Source: Anaeromyxobacter sp. Fw109-5 (GTDB lineage Bacteria; Myxococcota; Myxococcia; Myxococcales; Anaeromyxobacteraceae). From it: 64,000 nt of DNA. This document shows positions 24,976-33,587 of this stretch, piece by piece; position 1 is the first letter of the stretch; each line of letters opens with the position of its first letter. Location: assembly GCF_000017505.1 (NCBI RefSeq), contig NC_009675.1:1054001-1118000 (forward strand), in the 5' to 3' direction. Below the pieces are notes generated by a model. That model was given only the letters and a program-made list of their open reading frames with translations, was not told the origin of the DNA and ran no database searches. The translations under genes were made by a program, and so were the position numbers.

Positions 24976-25652
24976 GGACCGTCGACCCCGCCCGGATCCG
25001 CACCCCGCGAGATCTCGCCCCGTTCCTCGACCACACCCTGCTCTCCGCGGGCGCGACCGGCGCGGACGTCGCGCGCGTGTGCGCCGAGGCGCGGGCGTAC
25101 GGCTTCGCGGGGGTCTGCGTGCACGCGGCGCACGTCCCGGAGGTGCGGCACCTCCTCGCCGACGCGGCCTCGCTGACCATTGCCGTCGTGGACTTCCCGC
25201 GCGGCGAGGGGACGCCCGAGGCGCGCGCGGCGGAGGCGGCCGCGGCGGTCGCCGCGGGCGCGCAGGAGATCGACGTCGTGCTCCCGCTGCCGGCGCTGCT
25301 CGCCGGCCGGCACGAGGCGGTGCTCGACGACCTGCTCGGCGTCGTGAGCGCGGCGAAGGTCCCGGTGAAGGTGATCCTCGAGACGGCGCGCCTCACGCGC
25401 GACCAGCAGGTGGTCGGCGCCGCGCTCTCGCGCAGCGCCGGGGCGGCCTACGTGAAGACCTCGACCGGGTTCGGCGGGGGAGGGGCCACCGTCGAGGACG
25501 TGGCGCTCCTGCGCAAGGCCGTCGGGGATGCGCTCGGGGTGAAGGCGTCGGGCGGCGTCCGGACCGCCGCCCAGGCGCTCGCGATGATCCGGGCCGGGGC
25601 GAGCCGCGTCGGCGCCTCGGCCTGCGTCGACATCGTCCTCGGCACGTTCTGA
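24972..25652 (+). CDS. deoC: Deoxyribose-phosphate aldolase
   Basis: A 226-residue class I aldolase that splits 2-deoxyribose-5-phosphate into acetaldehyde and glyceraldehyde-3-phosphate. DHTLL at the N-terminus, EIDVVLPL, KVILETARL and the Schiff-base Lys in AYVKTSTGFG are visible, and KASGGVRT closes the TIM barrel. It overlaps ttcA by 4 nt and is followed by deoB 36 bp later, giving a deoxynucleoside salvage unit. Confidence 0.95.
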   Translation: MRTVDPARIRTPRDLAPFLDHTLLSAGATGADVARVCAEARAYGFAGVCVHAAHVPEVRHLLADAASLTIAVVDFPRGEGTPEARAAEAAAAVAAGAQEIDVVLPLPALLAGRHEAVLDDLLGVVSAAKVPVKVILETARLTRDQQVVGAALSRSAGAAYVKTSTGFGGGGATVEDVALLRKAVGDALGVKASGGVRTAAQALAMIRAGASRVGASACVDIVLGTF

Positions 25653-25688
25653 TCGCTCGCGCGGCGCGCGGCCGGTTAGGATCGGGCC

Positions 25689-26858
25689 ATGGACCGACGC
25701 CGCTTCGTCATCCTCGTCGCGGACAGCGTGGGCTGCGGGGCCCTCCCGGACGCGCGCGCCTACGGCGACGAGGGCTCCGACACCCTCGGCAACACGAGCC
25801 GCGCCGTGGGGGGCCTCTCCCTCCCGGTGCTCGGACGGATGGGGATCGGTCACCTCACCCCGATCCTGGGCGTGCCCCCGGAGCCCTCGCCGCTGGCCTT
25901 CCACGGCCGCATGGCGGAGCGCTCCCAGGGCAAGGACACCATCACCGGTCACTGGGAGATGATGGGCATCGTCCTCTCCGAGCCGCTCGCGCTCTTCCCG
26001 CGCGGCTTCCCGCCGGAGATCCTAGATCCCTTCCTCCGCGAGACGGGCCTCCCGGGCGTGCTCGGCAACGTGGCGGCGAGCGGCACCGAGATCATCCGGG
26101 AGCTCGGGGAGGAGCACCAGCGGACCGGGATGCCGATCGTCTACACCTCGGCCGACTCGGTGTTCCAGATCGCGGCGCACGAGGAGACGGTGCCGCTCGA
26201 GACGCTGTACGCGTGGTGCCGCGTCGCGCGGCGCATCCTCGACCCGTACCGGGTGGCGCGCGTCATCGCCCGCCCGTTCGTCGGCAAGCCCGGCGAGTAC
26301 GTGCGCACGTACCACCGCAAGGACTTCTCCATCGCGACGCCGGGCCGGACCGTGCTCGAGAAGCTCGTCGACGCCCGGGTGCCGGTGGTCGGGGTCGGCA
26401 AGATCCCCGACATCTTCGACCGCAAGGGCATCACGGACGAGCTGCACACGGCGGGGAACGCCGACGGCCTGGCGAAGACGGAGGCGCTCCTCGATCGCGT
26501 GGACCACGGGCTCGTCTTCGTGAACCTCGTGGACTTCGACATGCTGTACGGGCACCGGAACGACCCTCAGGGCTACGCCCGGGCGCTGGAGGAGATGGAC
26601 CGCGCCCTCCCGCGGATCCTCGGCAAGCTCCGCCCGGGAGAGGTCGCCGCCCTGACCGCGGACCACGGCTGCGATCCGACCACCCCGTCCACCGACCACT
26701 CCCGCGAGTACGTCCCGCTCGTCGTCCACGCGCCGGGCCGCGGCGGCGGCGCGCTCGGCACGCGCGGCTCGTTCGCGGATCTCGGCGCGACGGTCGCCGA
26801 CTTCTTCGGGGTACGCCACGAGACCGGCCGGAGCTTCCTCGGCGATCTGGGGCCCTGA
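25689..26858 (+). CDS. deoB: Phosphopentomutase
   Basis: A 389-residue alkaline-phosphatase-superfamily enzyme interconverting (deoxy)ribose-1- and -5-phosphate. The N-terminal VADSVGCGALPDA holds the first metal ligand Asp. KDTITGHWEMMG includes the Thr that is phosphorylated. The C-terminal ALTADHGCDPTTPSTDHSREYVP holds further metal ligands. It supplies substrate for the neighbouring DeoC. Confidence 0.95.
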   Translation: MDRRRFVILVADSVGCGALPDARAYGDEGSDTLGNTSRAVGGLSLPVLGRMGIGHLTPILGVPPEPSPLAFHGRMAERSQGKDTITGHWEMMGIVLSEPLALFPRGFPPEILDPFLRETGLPGVLGNVAASGTEIIRELGEEHQRTGMPIVYTSADSVFQIAAHEETVPLETLYAWCRVARRILDPYRVARVIARPFVGKPGEYVRTYHRKDFSIATPGRTVLEKLVDARVPVVGVGKIPDIFDRKGITDELHTAGNADGLAKTEALLDRVDHGLVFVNLVDFDMLYGHRNDPQGYARALEEMDRALPRILGKLRPGEVAALTADHGCDPTTPSTDHSREYVPLVVHAPGRGGGALGTRGSFADLGATVADFFGVRHETGRSFLGDLGP

Positions 26859-26916
26859 GGGCGTCCCGGCGGGCGCCTCTGCGCGAGGCACCGCCGCGGC
26901 GAGCCCGGCCCCCGCG

Positions 26917-29037
26917 TCACCTCCGCCCGGCCGCGGGCGCGGCGCGCCGCGGCGCCTCGACGGTCGCCGGGTCGACCGTGAGCTCCTGGAGGCGCCGCGC
27001 CACGGCCGGTGGCATGTCGGCCTGGAAGCGTCCGCCCAGGTGCTTCGCGAGGAACCTCTCGGCGGACGCGAACGCCGCCATGTTGTTGACCGGCCGCTGG
27101 AACCCGTGCCCCTCGTCCGGCGCCACGAGGTACTCGACCGGGAAGCCGCGCTCGCGCAGGGCGACGACGATCTGATCGGACTCCGACTTCTTCACCCGCG
27201 GATCGTTCGCCCCCTGGACGATCTGCAGCGGGGTGCGGATCGCCGCGACGTGGTTCAACGGCGACTGACGCTCCAGCTGCGCCCTGCCCTCCGGGGTGTT
27301 CGGGTCGCCCATGCGCGTGTGGAACACGACGCGTCCGGCCTCCCAGTAAGGCGGGATCGTCTCGAGCAGCGTGATGAGGCTCGACGGCGCGACGATCGCG
27401 ACGGCCGCGGCGTAGAGGTCGGGCGTGAACGTCACGCCGGCGAGCGTCGCGTAGCCTCCGTAGGAGCCGCCCATGATCCCGACGCGCTTCGGATCCACCG
27501 TGCCCTGGGCCACGAGGTGCCGCACGCCCCACGTCAGATCGTCCTGCATCCTGTCGCCCCACTGCCGGTTCCCGGCATCGACGAACCGCTTCCCGTAACC
27601 GGTCGAGCCGCGGAAGTTGGGCTGCAGGACTGCGTACCCGCGGTTGGCGAGGAACTGCGCGAGGGGGTGATAGCGCCAGCTGTCGCGCCACCACGGCCCC
27701 CCGTGCGGAAGCACGACGAGCGGCAGGGCCTTCGCAGGCACGCCCACGGGGAGGGTGAGGAAGGCGCGGATCTCGAGCCCGTCGGAGGACGGGTACCTGA
27801 TCGCCTGCATGCGGGCCAGGTCCGCGCGCGGGAGCCGCTCGCGCAGGCGGTACTGCTCCGTCACCTTCTTCGTGGTCCGGTCGAAGAGCTGGACCTCGCC
27901 CGGCTCGACGTCCGCCTTCACCGACACGAGCCAGAGCCGGTCGTCCCGGGTCGAAGACTCGATGACGACGTCGCGATCCGGGAAGCGGGCCTGCAGCGCG
28001 GCGTGATCCGCCGCGTAGCCGGGGTCCGTCCAGTGGAAGCGCAGCCGCTCGTCGTCGTACACCGTCCCGACGAGCCGGTCGGTCGCCTCCGAGAACACCG
28101 GCGCCACGAGGTCCACGCGCCGCTCGGGATCCGACGCGACGACCTCCTCCACCCCGGTCTGGACGTCGAGCAGCGAGAGCCGGACGAGATCGCCGGCCCC
28201 GCGATTCGAGACGAGGTACGCCCGCCGGCCGTCCGGGTCGAACCGGACCGCCGAGCAGTCCTCGAGCACCGTGCAGCCGTAGACCTTCTTCATCCCGGCG
28301 GGATCGACGCGGAGGATCTCCGTGTCGCCCTGCTCGGTGACCCGCGTGCCGAGCCGCAGCCGGCCGTCCAGGTCGAAGGTCCAGCTCACGAAGCGCTGGT
28401 CGTTCCTGCGGAGCAGGGTCCGCTTGCCGGTCGCGATCTCGATCTCGTACAGATCGTGCCACCTGGCGTCCCGATCGTTGAGGCCCACGTACACGATCCC
28501 CGGCCGCGCCTTCGGGACCTCGTAGATCTCCGCGCGCACGCCCTTCAGCTCGGTGAGCCCGCGGGCGGGAGGGACCTTCGCTCCCGGGCCGGGCGGCGCC
28601 CGCGGATCGACGGCGAAGACGTCGAAGTTCTCGTCGCCGCCGCGGTCCTGCACGAACAGGATGAACCGTGAGTCCCAGCTCCAGAAGTACGCCGGGACCG
28701 GCCGCGCGGTGTCGGCGGTGACGGGCTTCGCCTGCTCGAAGGGCGCGTCGACCGGCTTCACCCACACGTTGCGCGTCCCGTCGAGCGGCCTCAGGAACGC
28801 GAGCCACGCGCCGTCCGGCGAGAGCCGGGCGCCGGAGATCTCGGGGTCGCCGAAGATGAGCTCGCGGTCGATGATGGGCGGCAGGCCATCGCGCGGTGCG
28901 GCGGCAGCCGCGGGCGCTCCGGCCTCCCCGGACGCGGCGTTGGGCGCCGCGCCGGCACCGTCGCGGCGCGCGCCGGCGCAGCCGAGGGCCGCGAGCGCGG
29001 CGGCGAGGACGAGCTTCGGGGCGAGGCTTCGGGTCAT
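26917..29037 (-). CDS. S9-family prolyl oligopeptidase-like peptidase, lipoprotein
   Basis: A 706-residue exported serine peptidase. The signal ends ALAALGC (lipobox, Cys about 19). A beta-propeller domain (about 45-430) precedes the alpha/beta hydrolase domain (about 440-680), with HGGPWWRD, nucleophile Ser in GGSYGGYA, the acid in GANDPRV and His in DEGHGFQ. The arrangement matches acylaminoacyl peptidase / dipeptidyl peptidase IV relatives that degrade peptides in the periplasm or at the cell surface. Convergent with deoB. Confidence 0.9.
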   Translation of the reverse strand: MTRSLAPKLVLAAALAALGCAGARRDGAGAAPNAASGEAGAPAAAAAPRDGLPPIIDRELIFGDPEISGARLSPDGAWLAFLRPLDGTRNVWVKPVDAPFEQAKPVTADTARPVPAYFWSWDSRFILFVQDRGGDENFDVFAVDPRAPPGPGAKVPPARGLTELKGVRAEIYEVPKARPGIVYVGLNDRDARWHDLYEIEIATGKRTLLRRNDQRFVSWTFDLDGRLRLGTRVTEQGDTEILRVDPAGMKKVYGCTVLEDCSAVRFDPDGRRAYLVSNRGAGDLVRLSLLDVQTGVEEVVASDPERRVDLVAPVFSEATDRLVGTVYDDERLRFHWTDPGYAADHAALQARFPDRDVVIESSTRDDRLWLVSVKADVEPGEVQLFDRTTKKVTEQYRLRERLPRADLARMQAIRYPSSDGLEIRAFLTLPVGVPAKALPLVVLPHGGPWWRDSWRYHPLAQFLANRGYAVLQPNFRGSTGYGKRFVDAGNRQWGDRMQDDLTWGVRHLVAQGTVDPKRVGIMGGSYGGYATLAGVTFTPDLYAAAVAIVAPSSLITLLETIPPYWEAGRVVFHTRMGDPNTPEGRAQLERQSPLNHVAAIRTPLQIVQGANDPRVKKSESDQIVVALRERGFPVEYLVAPDEGHGFQRPVNNMAAFASAERFLAKHLGGRFQADMPPAVARRLQELTVDPATVEAPRRAAPAAGRR

Positions 29038-29144
29038 TGCGGCCTCCGCGGGATCCCGCGGGATCCCGCGGGTTCTAGCGGCTCGGCGGGCCGGCGTCGA
29101 GGCGCCCGGACGGGCGGCGATGGGGACCCAGCACCCGGACGCGA

Positions 29145-29178
29145 CGAGGGGAGGCGCCGCGCGGGACGCCTCCCCTCG
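29145..29178 (-). terminator. Terminator hairpin after the octahaem cytochrome gene
   Basis: A perfect 12-bp stem CGAGGGGAGGCG/CGCCTCCCCTCG (29145-29156 with 29167-29178) around a 10-nt loop, 24 bp past the stop of the nrf/octahaem operon and before the S9 peptidase start. Confidence 0.65.
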
Positions 29179-29201
29179 AGGTCACCTCACGACGGGTGAC
29201 G

Positions 29202-30536
29202 CTACCTCTTGGGCTTCGCCGGGGCCGCCGCGGCGTGCTCGCGCCGCAGCGTCGCCGCCTCCGCCTTGATCTCCACGAGGTCGCGCGCCATCTCGCTCCA
29301 GCCGTACCAGTTCGCGTAGTCCGGGTTGGCGTGGAAGGCGCCCTGGAACGCGCGCATGCGGTGCTCGAGGAACATGACGAAGAGCTTCTGCTCGATGGGC
29401 GTCGGCGCGTCGTGGAACGTGAGGAGGTCCGGGAAGGCGAAGGCGTAGTTCTTCGGCTTGGGGAGGATCCCCTCCTGGTAGAGCCCGGCGATGGCCCGGA
29501 TCGCCTCCGCCATCGCGTGATCCGCGTCGCGGATCAGCCCGTCGGCCTGCTGGAGCTGGACCTTCGCGAACTCGCCGGAGTGGCACTCGTTGCAGGTCTT
29601 CAGCATCTTCGTGCGCTCCGTCTGCCAGGCCTCCTCGGTGAGCCGCGCGACGTCGGCGGCCTTCACGACGTCGAGGCGGCCGGTGGGGTTGCCCGACGGG
29701 TCGAGCACGCCGAGGCCCTGCAGGATGGTGATGCGGTCCGCCTTCCACTGCGGGTCGTCCTCGGGGAAGGGCAGGCGGACGGCGAGGAAGCCCCACGCCG
29801 TGCGCACCTCGTGGTTCCCCTCCTGCATGTGGCAGGTCTGACAGCTCGGTGCGGCCGAGTGCTCCGGGATCGCGCCGGTCTGCTTGAGGGCGTTCCGCAC
29901 GCCGTGCTTCGAGCTGCTGTACATCTCCCACTGAGGGTGATCGAAGCCCATGTGGCACGTCTGGCACGCCTCCGGCCGGCGCGCCTCCGCCTTCGAGAAC
30001 AGGTGGCGCGTGTGGCACGCATCGCAGGACGCGTTGCCGTACGGCCCCGCCACCTTCCGGAGCTCGGCCTGCTCCTCGGGCGTCTTCAGGCCGAGCTTGT
30101 GGCATCCGCCGCAGCCCTTCAGGCCCTCCCGGATCGCCATCGGCTGGTAGTGGAAGGTCGGCATGGCCTTCACCGCCGCCCACGCGAAGGCGTGCTTGCC
30201 CTTCTTGAACTGCGCGACCTGGGCGTCGTGGCACTGCGCGCAGGTGTCGGGCGTGGGCATCGTCGCCTTGGCGAAGTCGTCCTCGGTCTTGTGCGCGTCG
30301 CCGTGACAGGCCGTGCAGTCGACCTCCACCTGCGAGTGCCGCGACAGCTCCCAGTCCTTCACGATGTTCGGGTTGACCTTCGCGTGGCAGGTGACGCACG
30401 CGCCCCCGGCGCCCTTCGCCGCGGGCCGGGTCGCCGCGGGCTTCTTCGCGGGGGCGGCGGGCTTCTTCTGCGCCGCGGCGGGGACGGCGAGCACCGCGAG
30501 CGCCGCGGCGAGCAGGATGCGAGTCTTCATCGACAT
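29202..30536 (-). CDS. Octahaem c-type cytochrome of the HAO-like family
   Basis: A 444-residue secreted cytochrome with a signal peptide (to about 22) and a Lys/Ala/Pro linker. It has eight CXXCH sites: CVTCH 47, CTACH 74, CAQCH 99, CGGCH 142, CDACH 171, CQTCH 191, CQTCH 232 and CNECH 315. Number, spacing and the helical C-terminal half (FHANPDYANWYGW) match octahaem proteins related to hydroxylamine oxidoreductase. Some members without the cross-linking Tyr reduce nitrite or hydroxylamine. Whether that Tyr is present cannot be judged by eye. It is last in the nrfHA-napD operon, so a reductive nitrogen role is likely. GGAGG lies 4 nt before the first ATG. Confidence 0.85.
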   Translation of the reverse strand: MSMKTRILLAAALAVLAVPAAAQKKPAAPAKKPAATRPAAKGAGGACVTCHAKVNPNIVKDWELSRHSQVEVDCTACHGDAHKTEDDFAKATMPTPDTCAQCHDAQVAQFKKGKHAFAWAAVKAMPTFHYQPMAIREGLKGCGGCHKLGLKTPEEQAELRKVAGPYGNASCDACHTRHLFSKAEARRPEACQTCHMGFDHPQWEMYSSSKHGVRNALKQTGAIPEHSAAPSCQTCHMQEGNHEVRTAWGFLAVRLPFPEDDPQWKADRITILQGLGVLDPSGNPTGRLDVVKAADVARLTEEAWQTERTKMLKTCNECHSGEFAKVQLQQADGLIRDADHAMAEAIRAIAGLYQEGILPKPKNYAFAFPDLLTFHDAPTPIEQKLFVMFLEHRMRAFQGAFHANPDYANWYGWSEMARDLVEIKAEAATLRREHAAAAPAKPKR

Positions 30537-30555
30537 GGAACCTCCGTTCAAGGTG

Positions 30556-30573
30556 GTCGCCGCATGCGGCGAC
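30556..30573. promoter_or_regulatory. Perfect 18-bp palindrome upstream of the octahaem gene
   Basis: GTCGCCGCATGCGGCGAC reads identically on both strands and lies 19 bp before the octahaem start, in the 187-bp gap after napD. It could be a regulator site or a 5' leader hairpin. A separate promoter for this gene is possible. Confidence 0.45.
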
Positions 30574-30723
30574 GACGTGGGTGCTGCCGGGCGGCGAGCG
30601 GATGCTGACACCGCCCGATCCAGGAGCGCGACGCCTCGCGCGGGGAAACCCAACTGCCCGGGCGCGGCCGGGCGCGGCCGCAGCGGGCGAGCGCTCCGCA
30701 GGCTCCGCCGCGACGTCGCGATG

Positions 30724-30996
30724 TCACCGAGGGTCACGGCCGGCCCTCGCCGCGGGAGCCGCGTCCGGCTCGTCCGCGACGTAGGTCGGGAAGACGCCGA
30801 CGACCTCGGCGAGGCCGTGCACGAGCCGCTCGGCGAGCGCGTCGAGCGCCGCGCCGTCCGCGCAGGTGACGACCGCGGCGAGCCGGCGGTCCCCGTCGCC
30901 GCCTTGCAGCTCGACCCCGGGCTCGTGGAGGAGCCGGGCCGCGACGCGCGGCGCGGCTCCCGGGACGGTCTCGATGACGACGCCGGCGACGATCAC
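30724..30996 (-). CDS. napD: NapD-like chaperone
   Basis: A 90-residue ferredoxin-like small protein (VAGVVIETVPGAAPRVAARL, PGVELQGGDGDRRLAAVVT, VVGVFPTYVADE). The beta-alpha-beta layout and lengths match NapD, which binds the twin-arginine leader of periplasmic nitrate reductase NapA during cofactor insertion. No napA is in the window, so it may serve a distant NapA or another Tat substrate. The GTG at 30996 has GAGGAG 8-9 nt upstream. It is in one operon with nrfHA and the octahaem cytochrome. Confidence 0.75.
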   Translation of the reverse strand: MIVAGVVIETVPGAAPRVAARLLHEPGVELQGGDGDRRLAAVVTCADGAALDALAERLVHGLAEVVGVFPTYVADEPDAAPAARAGRDPR

Positions 30997-31007
30997 GCGC
31001 GCGCTCC

Positions 31008-31211
31008 TCAGGGGGGCTCGAGCCCCGCGGCGGGCGAAGGGCCGTCGCTCCCTGCCGCTTCGACCGGCGACCGGCGCTCGGGGCGAGCGAGGAGCTTGGC
31101 CCGCTGCTCCCGGGCGTTCGCGGCGAGCGCCTCGGCGGGCAGGTGGAGCGCGGCGAGCGCCGAGGCGGCGGCGGCGGCCCGAAGGGAGTCACGGTGTCTG
31201 GTCGGCATCAT
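31008..31211 (-). CDS. Small exported-looking protein between nrfA and napD (67 aa)
   Basis: A 67-residue ORF. The N-terminus MPTRHRDSLRAAAAASALAA followed by LHLPAEALA resembles an export signal with an AxA cleavage site. A basic RHR replaces the RR of a true twin-arginine motif. The remainder is charged (REQRAKLLARPERR). Its stop is 12 bp before napD. A small Tat-type partner of NapD would fit here, but no family is recognised and the gene could be spurious. Two adjacent ATG codons (31211, 31208) could start it. Confidence 0.4.
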   Translation of the reverse strand: MMPTRHRDSLRAAAAASALAALHLPAEALAANAREQRAKLLARPERRSPVEAAGSDGPSPAAGLEPP

Positions 31212-31313
31212 CGATCTCGTTCACGTCCGGCGATACGGGCCGCGACAGGGCGAGCGCCGCGCGGGGGCGGCCGACGTGGCCGGGGCGCGGCTCGGGCCAG
31301 GGGAGGGACGGGA

Positions 31314-31351
31314 GCCCCTCCGGGCGCGGCAGGCGACGCGCCCGGAGGGGC
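31314..31351 (-). terminator. Strong hairpin between nrfA and the small ORF
   Basis: A perfect 15-bp stem GCCCCTCCGGGCGCG/CGCGCCCGGAGGGGC (31314-31328 with 31337-31351) and an 8-nt loop, only 8 bp after the nrfA stop. It may end most nrfHA transcripts or stabilise their 3' ends, reducing expression of the genes after it. Confidence 0.6.
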
Positions 31352-31359
31352 CGGCGGCG

Positions 31360-32829
31360 CTACCTCTTCACCGCGGCGGGCTGCACGGCGGGCGCGGCGC
31401 CCGGTGCGGGCGGCGGCGGCGGGATGGTCACCACCGCCACCGTCGGCTCGAAGGACGGATCCCTCAGCGCGAGCTGACCCTGTCGCGAGGCGTCGACCGA
31501 CTCGAACAGCACGCGGGCTGCCTCCTGAGGCGCGTGGAAGCCGGTCGAGTTCTCCGCCTCCACGAAGTCGAAGAGGAACTGCGCACGGCGCTGGAGGAAG
31601 CGCGCCTTCTCGAGGTCGGCGTCTCCCTTGCCCGCCTCCTTCGCGGCCTTGATGTCGCCGATGAGCGCGACGAGCGCGTCGAACGCCTGCTCGCGGAGCT
31701 CCATGTGCTTGTCCTGGATCGCCTCGACCCGGGCCTTGAGCTCCTCCTCGGGCCACTTGTGGCAGCCCTGGCAGGCGCGGTTCAGGTTGAGCACCGGGCT
31801 GCGCACCCAGTGGTCGGAGACCTTCGTCCCGCCCACGCGCATGTAGGGCATGTGGCAGTCGGCGCAGGCGACGCCCGAGCGGGCGTGGATCCCCTGGTTC
31901 CACATCTCGAACTCGGGGTGCTGCGCCTTGAGCGCCGGCGCGCCCGACTCCTTGTGCGTCCAGTCACGGAACCCGACCTCGTCGTAGTACTCGGCGATCT
32001 GGTCGGCCTTCATGCCCTTCGACCAGGGGAACGTGAGCCGCTTCTCCGCCCCCTTGAAGTAGTACTCGACGTGGCACTGGCCGCAGACGTAAGCGCGCAT
32101 CTCCTGGCGCGTCGCCATGGTGTTCGGGTCGTAGTTCTCGATGCCCTGCGAGGCCTTGAACGCGCGGATGCCCTCCATGAACCCGGGGCGGGTCACGCGC
32201 AGCGCCATGGTCTTCGAGTCGTGGCAGTCGATGCAGGCGACGGGGTGCTTGAAGTGCTGCTTCGCCTCGGAGTACGGCATCTTGTTGAGGGCCTCGAAGC
32301 CCTTGAAGATGTCGCCGTCGCCGAGCTTCTTCATCGGGACGTAGACGGACGCGTGGCACTGCCCGCAGGTGCCGGGCTGCTTAGCGACGACCTGGCGCTG
32401 GGTGAAGATCTGGTCGTCGAGCGTGTACGCGTGGCCGCGCTCCTCGCGGAAGTCGGCGGCGAACGCGTAGCCGGCCCACATCGTCTTGAGCCGCGGGTCC
32501 GCGTCGGTCTTCGACTGCGAGGTCACCTTCCGCGGGTCCTGCTCGGTGGGCGAGCGCGGGATGGCCTCCGACCCGCCGTACTTCGTGCGGACCATGTCGG
32601 TCGTCTTCTTGTAGAGGTCGTACTCGACCGGGAAGTTCTTGCCCCACACCGCGGGGTCCTCCGTGTCGTCGTTCAGCTCCACCACGCGGACGATCGGGTT
32701 CTTCGCCTCGCTCTTCTTCTCCGCGATGTTCACGAGGAGCGCGGCGGCGAGGACGGCGGCGAGGGCGAAGGCGCCGGCCACGAGGCCGATGAGGAGCCCG
32801 CGCTTCTTCGGGGCGGTTTCGGGGGTCAT
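31360..32829 (-). CDS. nrfA: Ammonia-forming cytochrome c nitrite reductase NrfA (CXXCH type), membrane-anchored
   Basis: A 489-residue pentahaem enzyme reducing nitrite to ammonium in six-electron steps on the periplasmic face. Haem sites: CGQCH 155, CIDCH 199, CGQCH 249, CADCH 322, CQGCH 353. The first, the active-site haem, is CXXCH rather than the usual CXXCK. Active-site Arg131 (RGH), Tyr256 (HVEYYF) and His304 (KAQHPE) are kept, as are the calcium ligands Glu255, Tyr256, Lys301 and Gln303. Residues 10-33 are one hydrophobic helix without a clear cleavage site, so the protein may stay anchored. The C-terminus is a Pro/Ala tail. It follows nrfH by 29 bp; AAGGAG is 8 nt before the ATG. Confidence 0.93.
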   Translation of the reverse strand: MTPETAPKKRGLLIGLVAGAFALAAVLAAALLVNIAEKKSEAKNPIVRVVELNDDTEDPAVWGKNFPVEYDLYKKTTDMVRTKYGGSEAIPRSPTEQDPRKVTSQSKTDADPRLKTMWAGYAFAADFREERGHAYTLDDQIFTQRQVVAKQPGTCGQCHASVYVPMKKLGDGDIFKGFEALNKMPYSEAKQHFKHPVACIDCHDSKTMALRVTRPGFMEGIRAFKASQGIENYDPNTMATRQEMRAYVCGQCHVEYYFKGAEKRLTFPWSKGMKADQIAEYYDEVGFRDWTHKESGAPALKAQHPEFEMWNQGIHARSGVACADCHMPYMRVGGTKVSDHWVRSPVLNLNRACQGCHKWPEEELKARVEAIQDKHMELREQAFDALVALIGDIKAAKEAGKGDADLEKARFLQRRAQFLFDFVEAENSTGFHAPQEAARVLFESVDASRQGQLALRDPSFEPTVAVVTIPPPPPAPGAAPAVQPAAVKR

Positions 32830-32858
32830 CTGCGTATCTCCTTGGTGTGGTGAGACGT

Positions 32859-33311
32859 TCAGCGGAGGTGTCCGACGGAGGGGTGGCAGCGGATGCAGGA
32901 GACCTCACCGCCCGCCGTCATCGCGTCGACGACGTCGGCGTGGCAGTGGCGGCACTGGCCCTCGACGACCTCGCGGCTCTCGGGCCGCGCGCGGATCACG
33001 TCGGGGAACCCGCCGAGCGTGAAGGCCATCGAGTGGTGGTAGCCGTTGGTCGCCTTGGTCAGGTACTTCCCGACCGGCGTGGCGGGGGTGTGGCAGTCGT
33101 TGCAGGTGGCGACCGCGTGGTGGGAGGACTGCTGCCAGCCCTCGAGGTGTCCGGACATCACGTGGCAGTTGGCGCACGTGGCCGGGTCGTTGCCGAGGTA
33201 CGACGTCCCCTTCGCGTACGCGAAGGCGTAGCCGCCGATGCCCGCCGCGACGCCGAGGGTACCGGCGACGAGGAGCAGCGGCCACGAGAGGAGCGAGCTT
33301 CCGATGGGCAT
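32859..33311 (-). CDS. nrfH: NrfH, tetrahaem quinol dehydrogenase of the NapC/NirT family
   Basis: A 150-residue membrane-anchored cytochrome that takes electrons from menaquinol and passes them to NrfA. One membrane helix (about 9-31) precedes four haem sites: CANCHVM 46 (with the Met after the His that ligates haem 1 in NrfH), CNDCH 70, CRHCH 120 and CIRCH 139. Length matches NrfH. The ATG at 33311 is chosen; a GTG at 33344 would add 11 polar residues. A stem GAGGGGC/GCCCCTC ends directly before this ATG and could hide its ribosome binding site. First gene of the nrfHA-napD-octahaem operon. Confidence 0.93.
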   Translation of the reverse strand: MPIGSSLLSWPLLLVAGTLGVAAGIGGYAFAYAKGTSYLGNDPATCANCHVMSGHLEGWQQSSHHAVATCNDCHTPATPVGKYLTKATNGYHHSMAFTLGGFPDVIRARPESREVVEGQCRHCHADVVDAMTAGGEVSCIRCHPSVGHLR

Positions 33312-33518
33312 GAGGGGCCTCGCGAGCGAGTTGCCCCTCTCCACTTCGCAAGCGGCGCGCCAGCGCCTCCGCGCGGCGCGCGCACGCGTCGACGCGGGTT
33401 TGCGCGCGCGGCGGACAGGAACGCGCAGGGCGGTCGGATGCCCCGCCGCAGCGGATCGGATGCCGGCATCCGAGGCGCGCGCAGCCGCGCGAGCGTGATC
33501 ACCCGGGGGAAAGGCGAA

Positions 33519-33549
33519 CGGCCCGCTCGCCGGGAGGGCGAGCGGGCCG
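33519..33549 (-). terminator. Terminator after the haem-porin/partner-switch operon
   Basis: A perfect 13-bp stem CGGCCCGCTCGCC/GGCGAGCGGGCCG (33519-33531 with 33537-33549) with loop GGGAG, followed on the minus strand by TTCGCCTTTCCCC. It lies 39 bp after the STAS gene stop. Confidence 0.75.
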
Positions 33550-33587
33550 CGTGAGGAGCCGCGCGCGGGGCGCGGCCGGATGCCGCG

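Noticed and set aside
29202-30536. Hydroxylamine oxidation for nitrification
   Set aside because: The octahaem gene shares an operon with nitrite reductase and no ammonia monooxygenase is present, so a reductive role is more likely.
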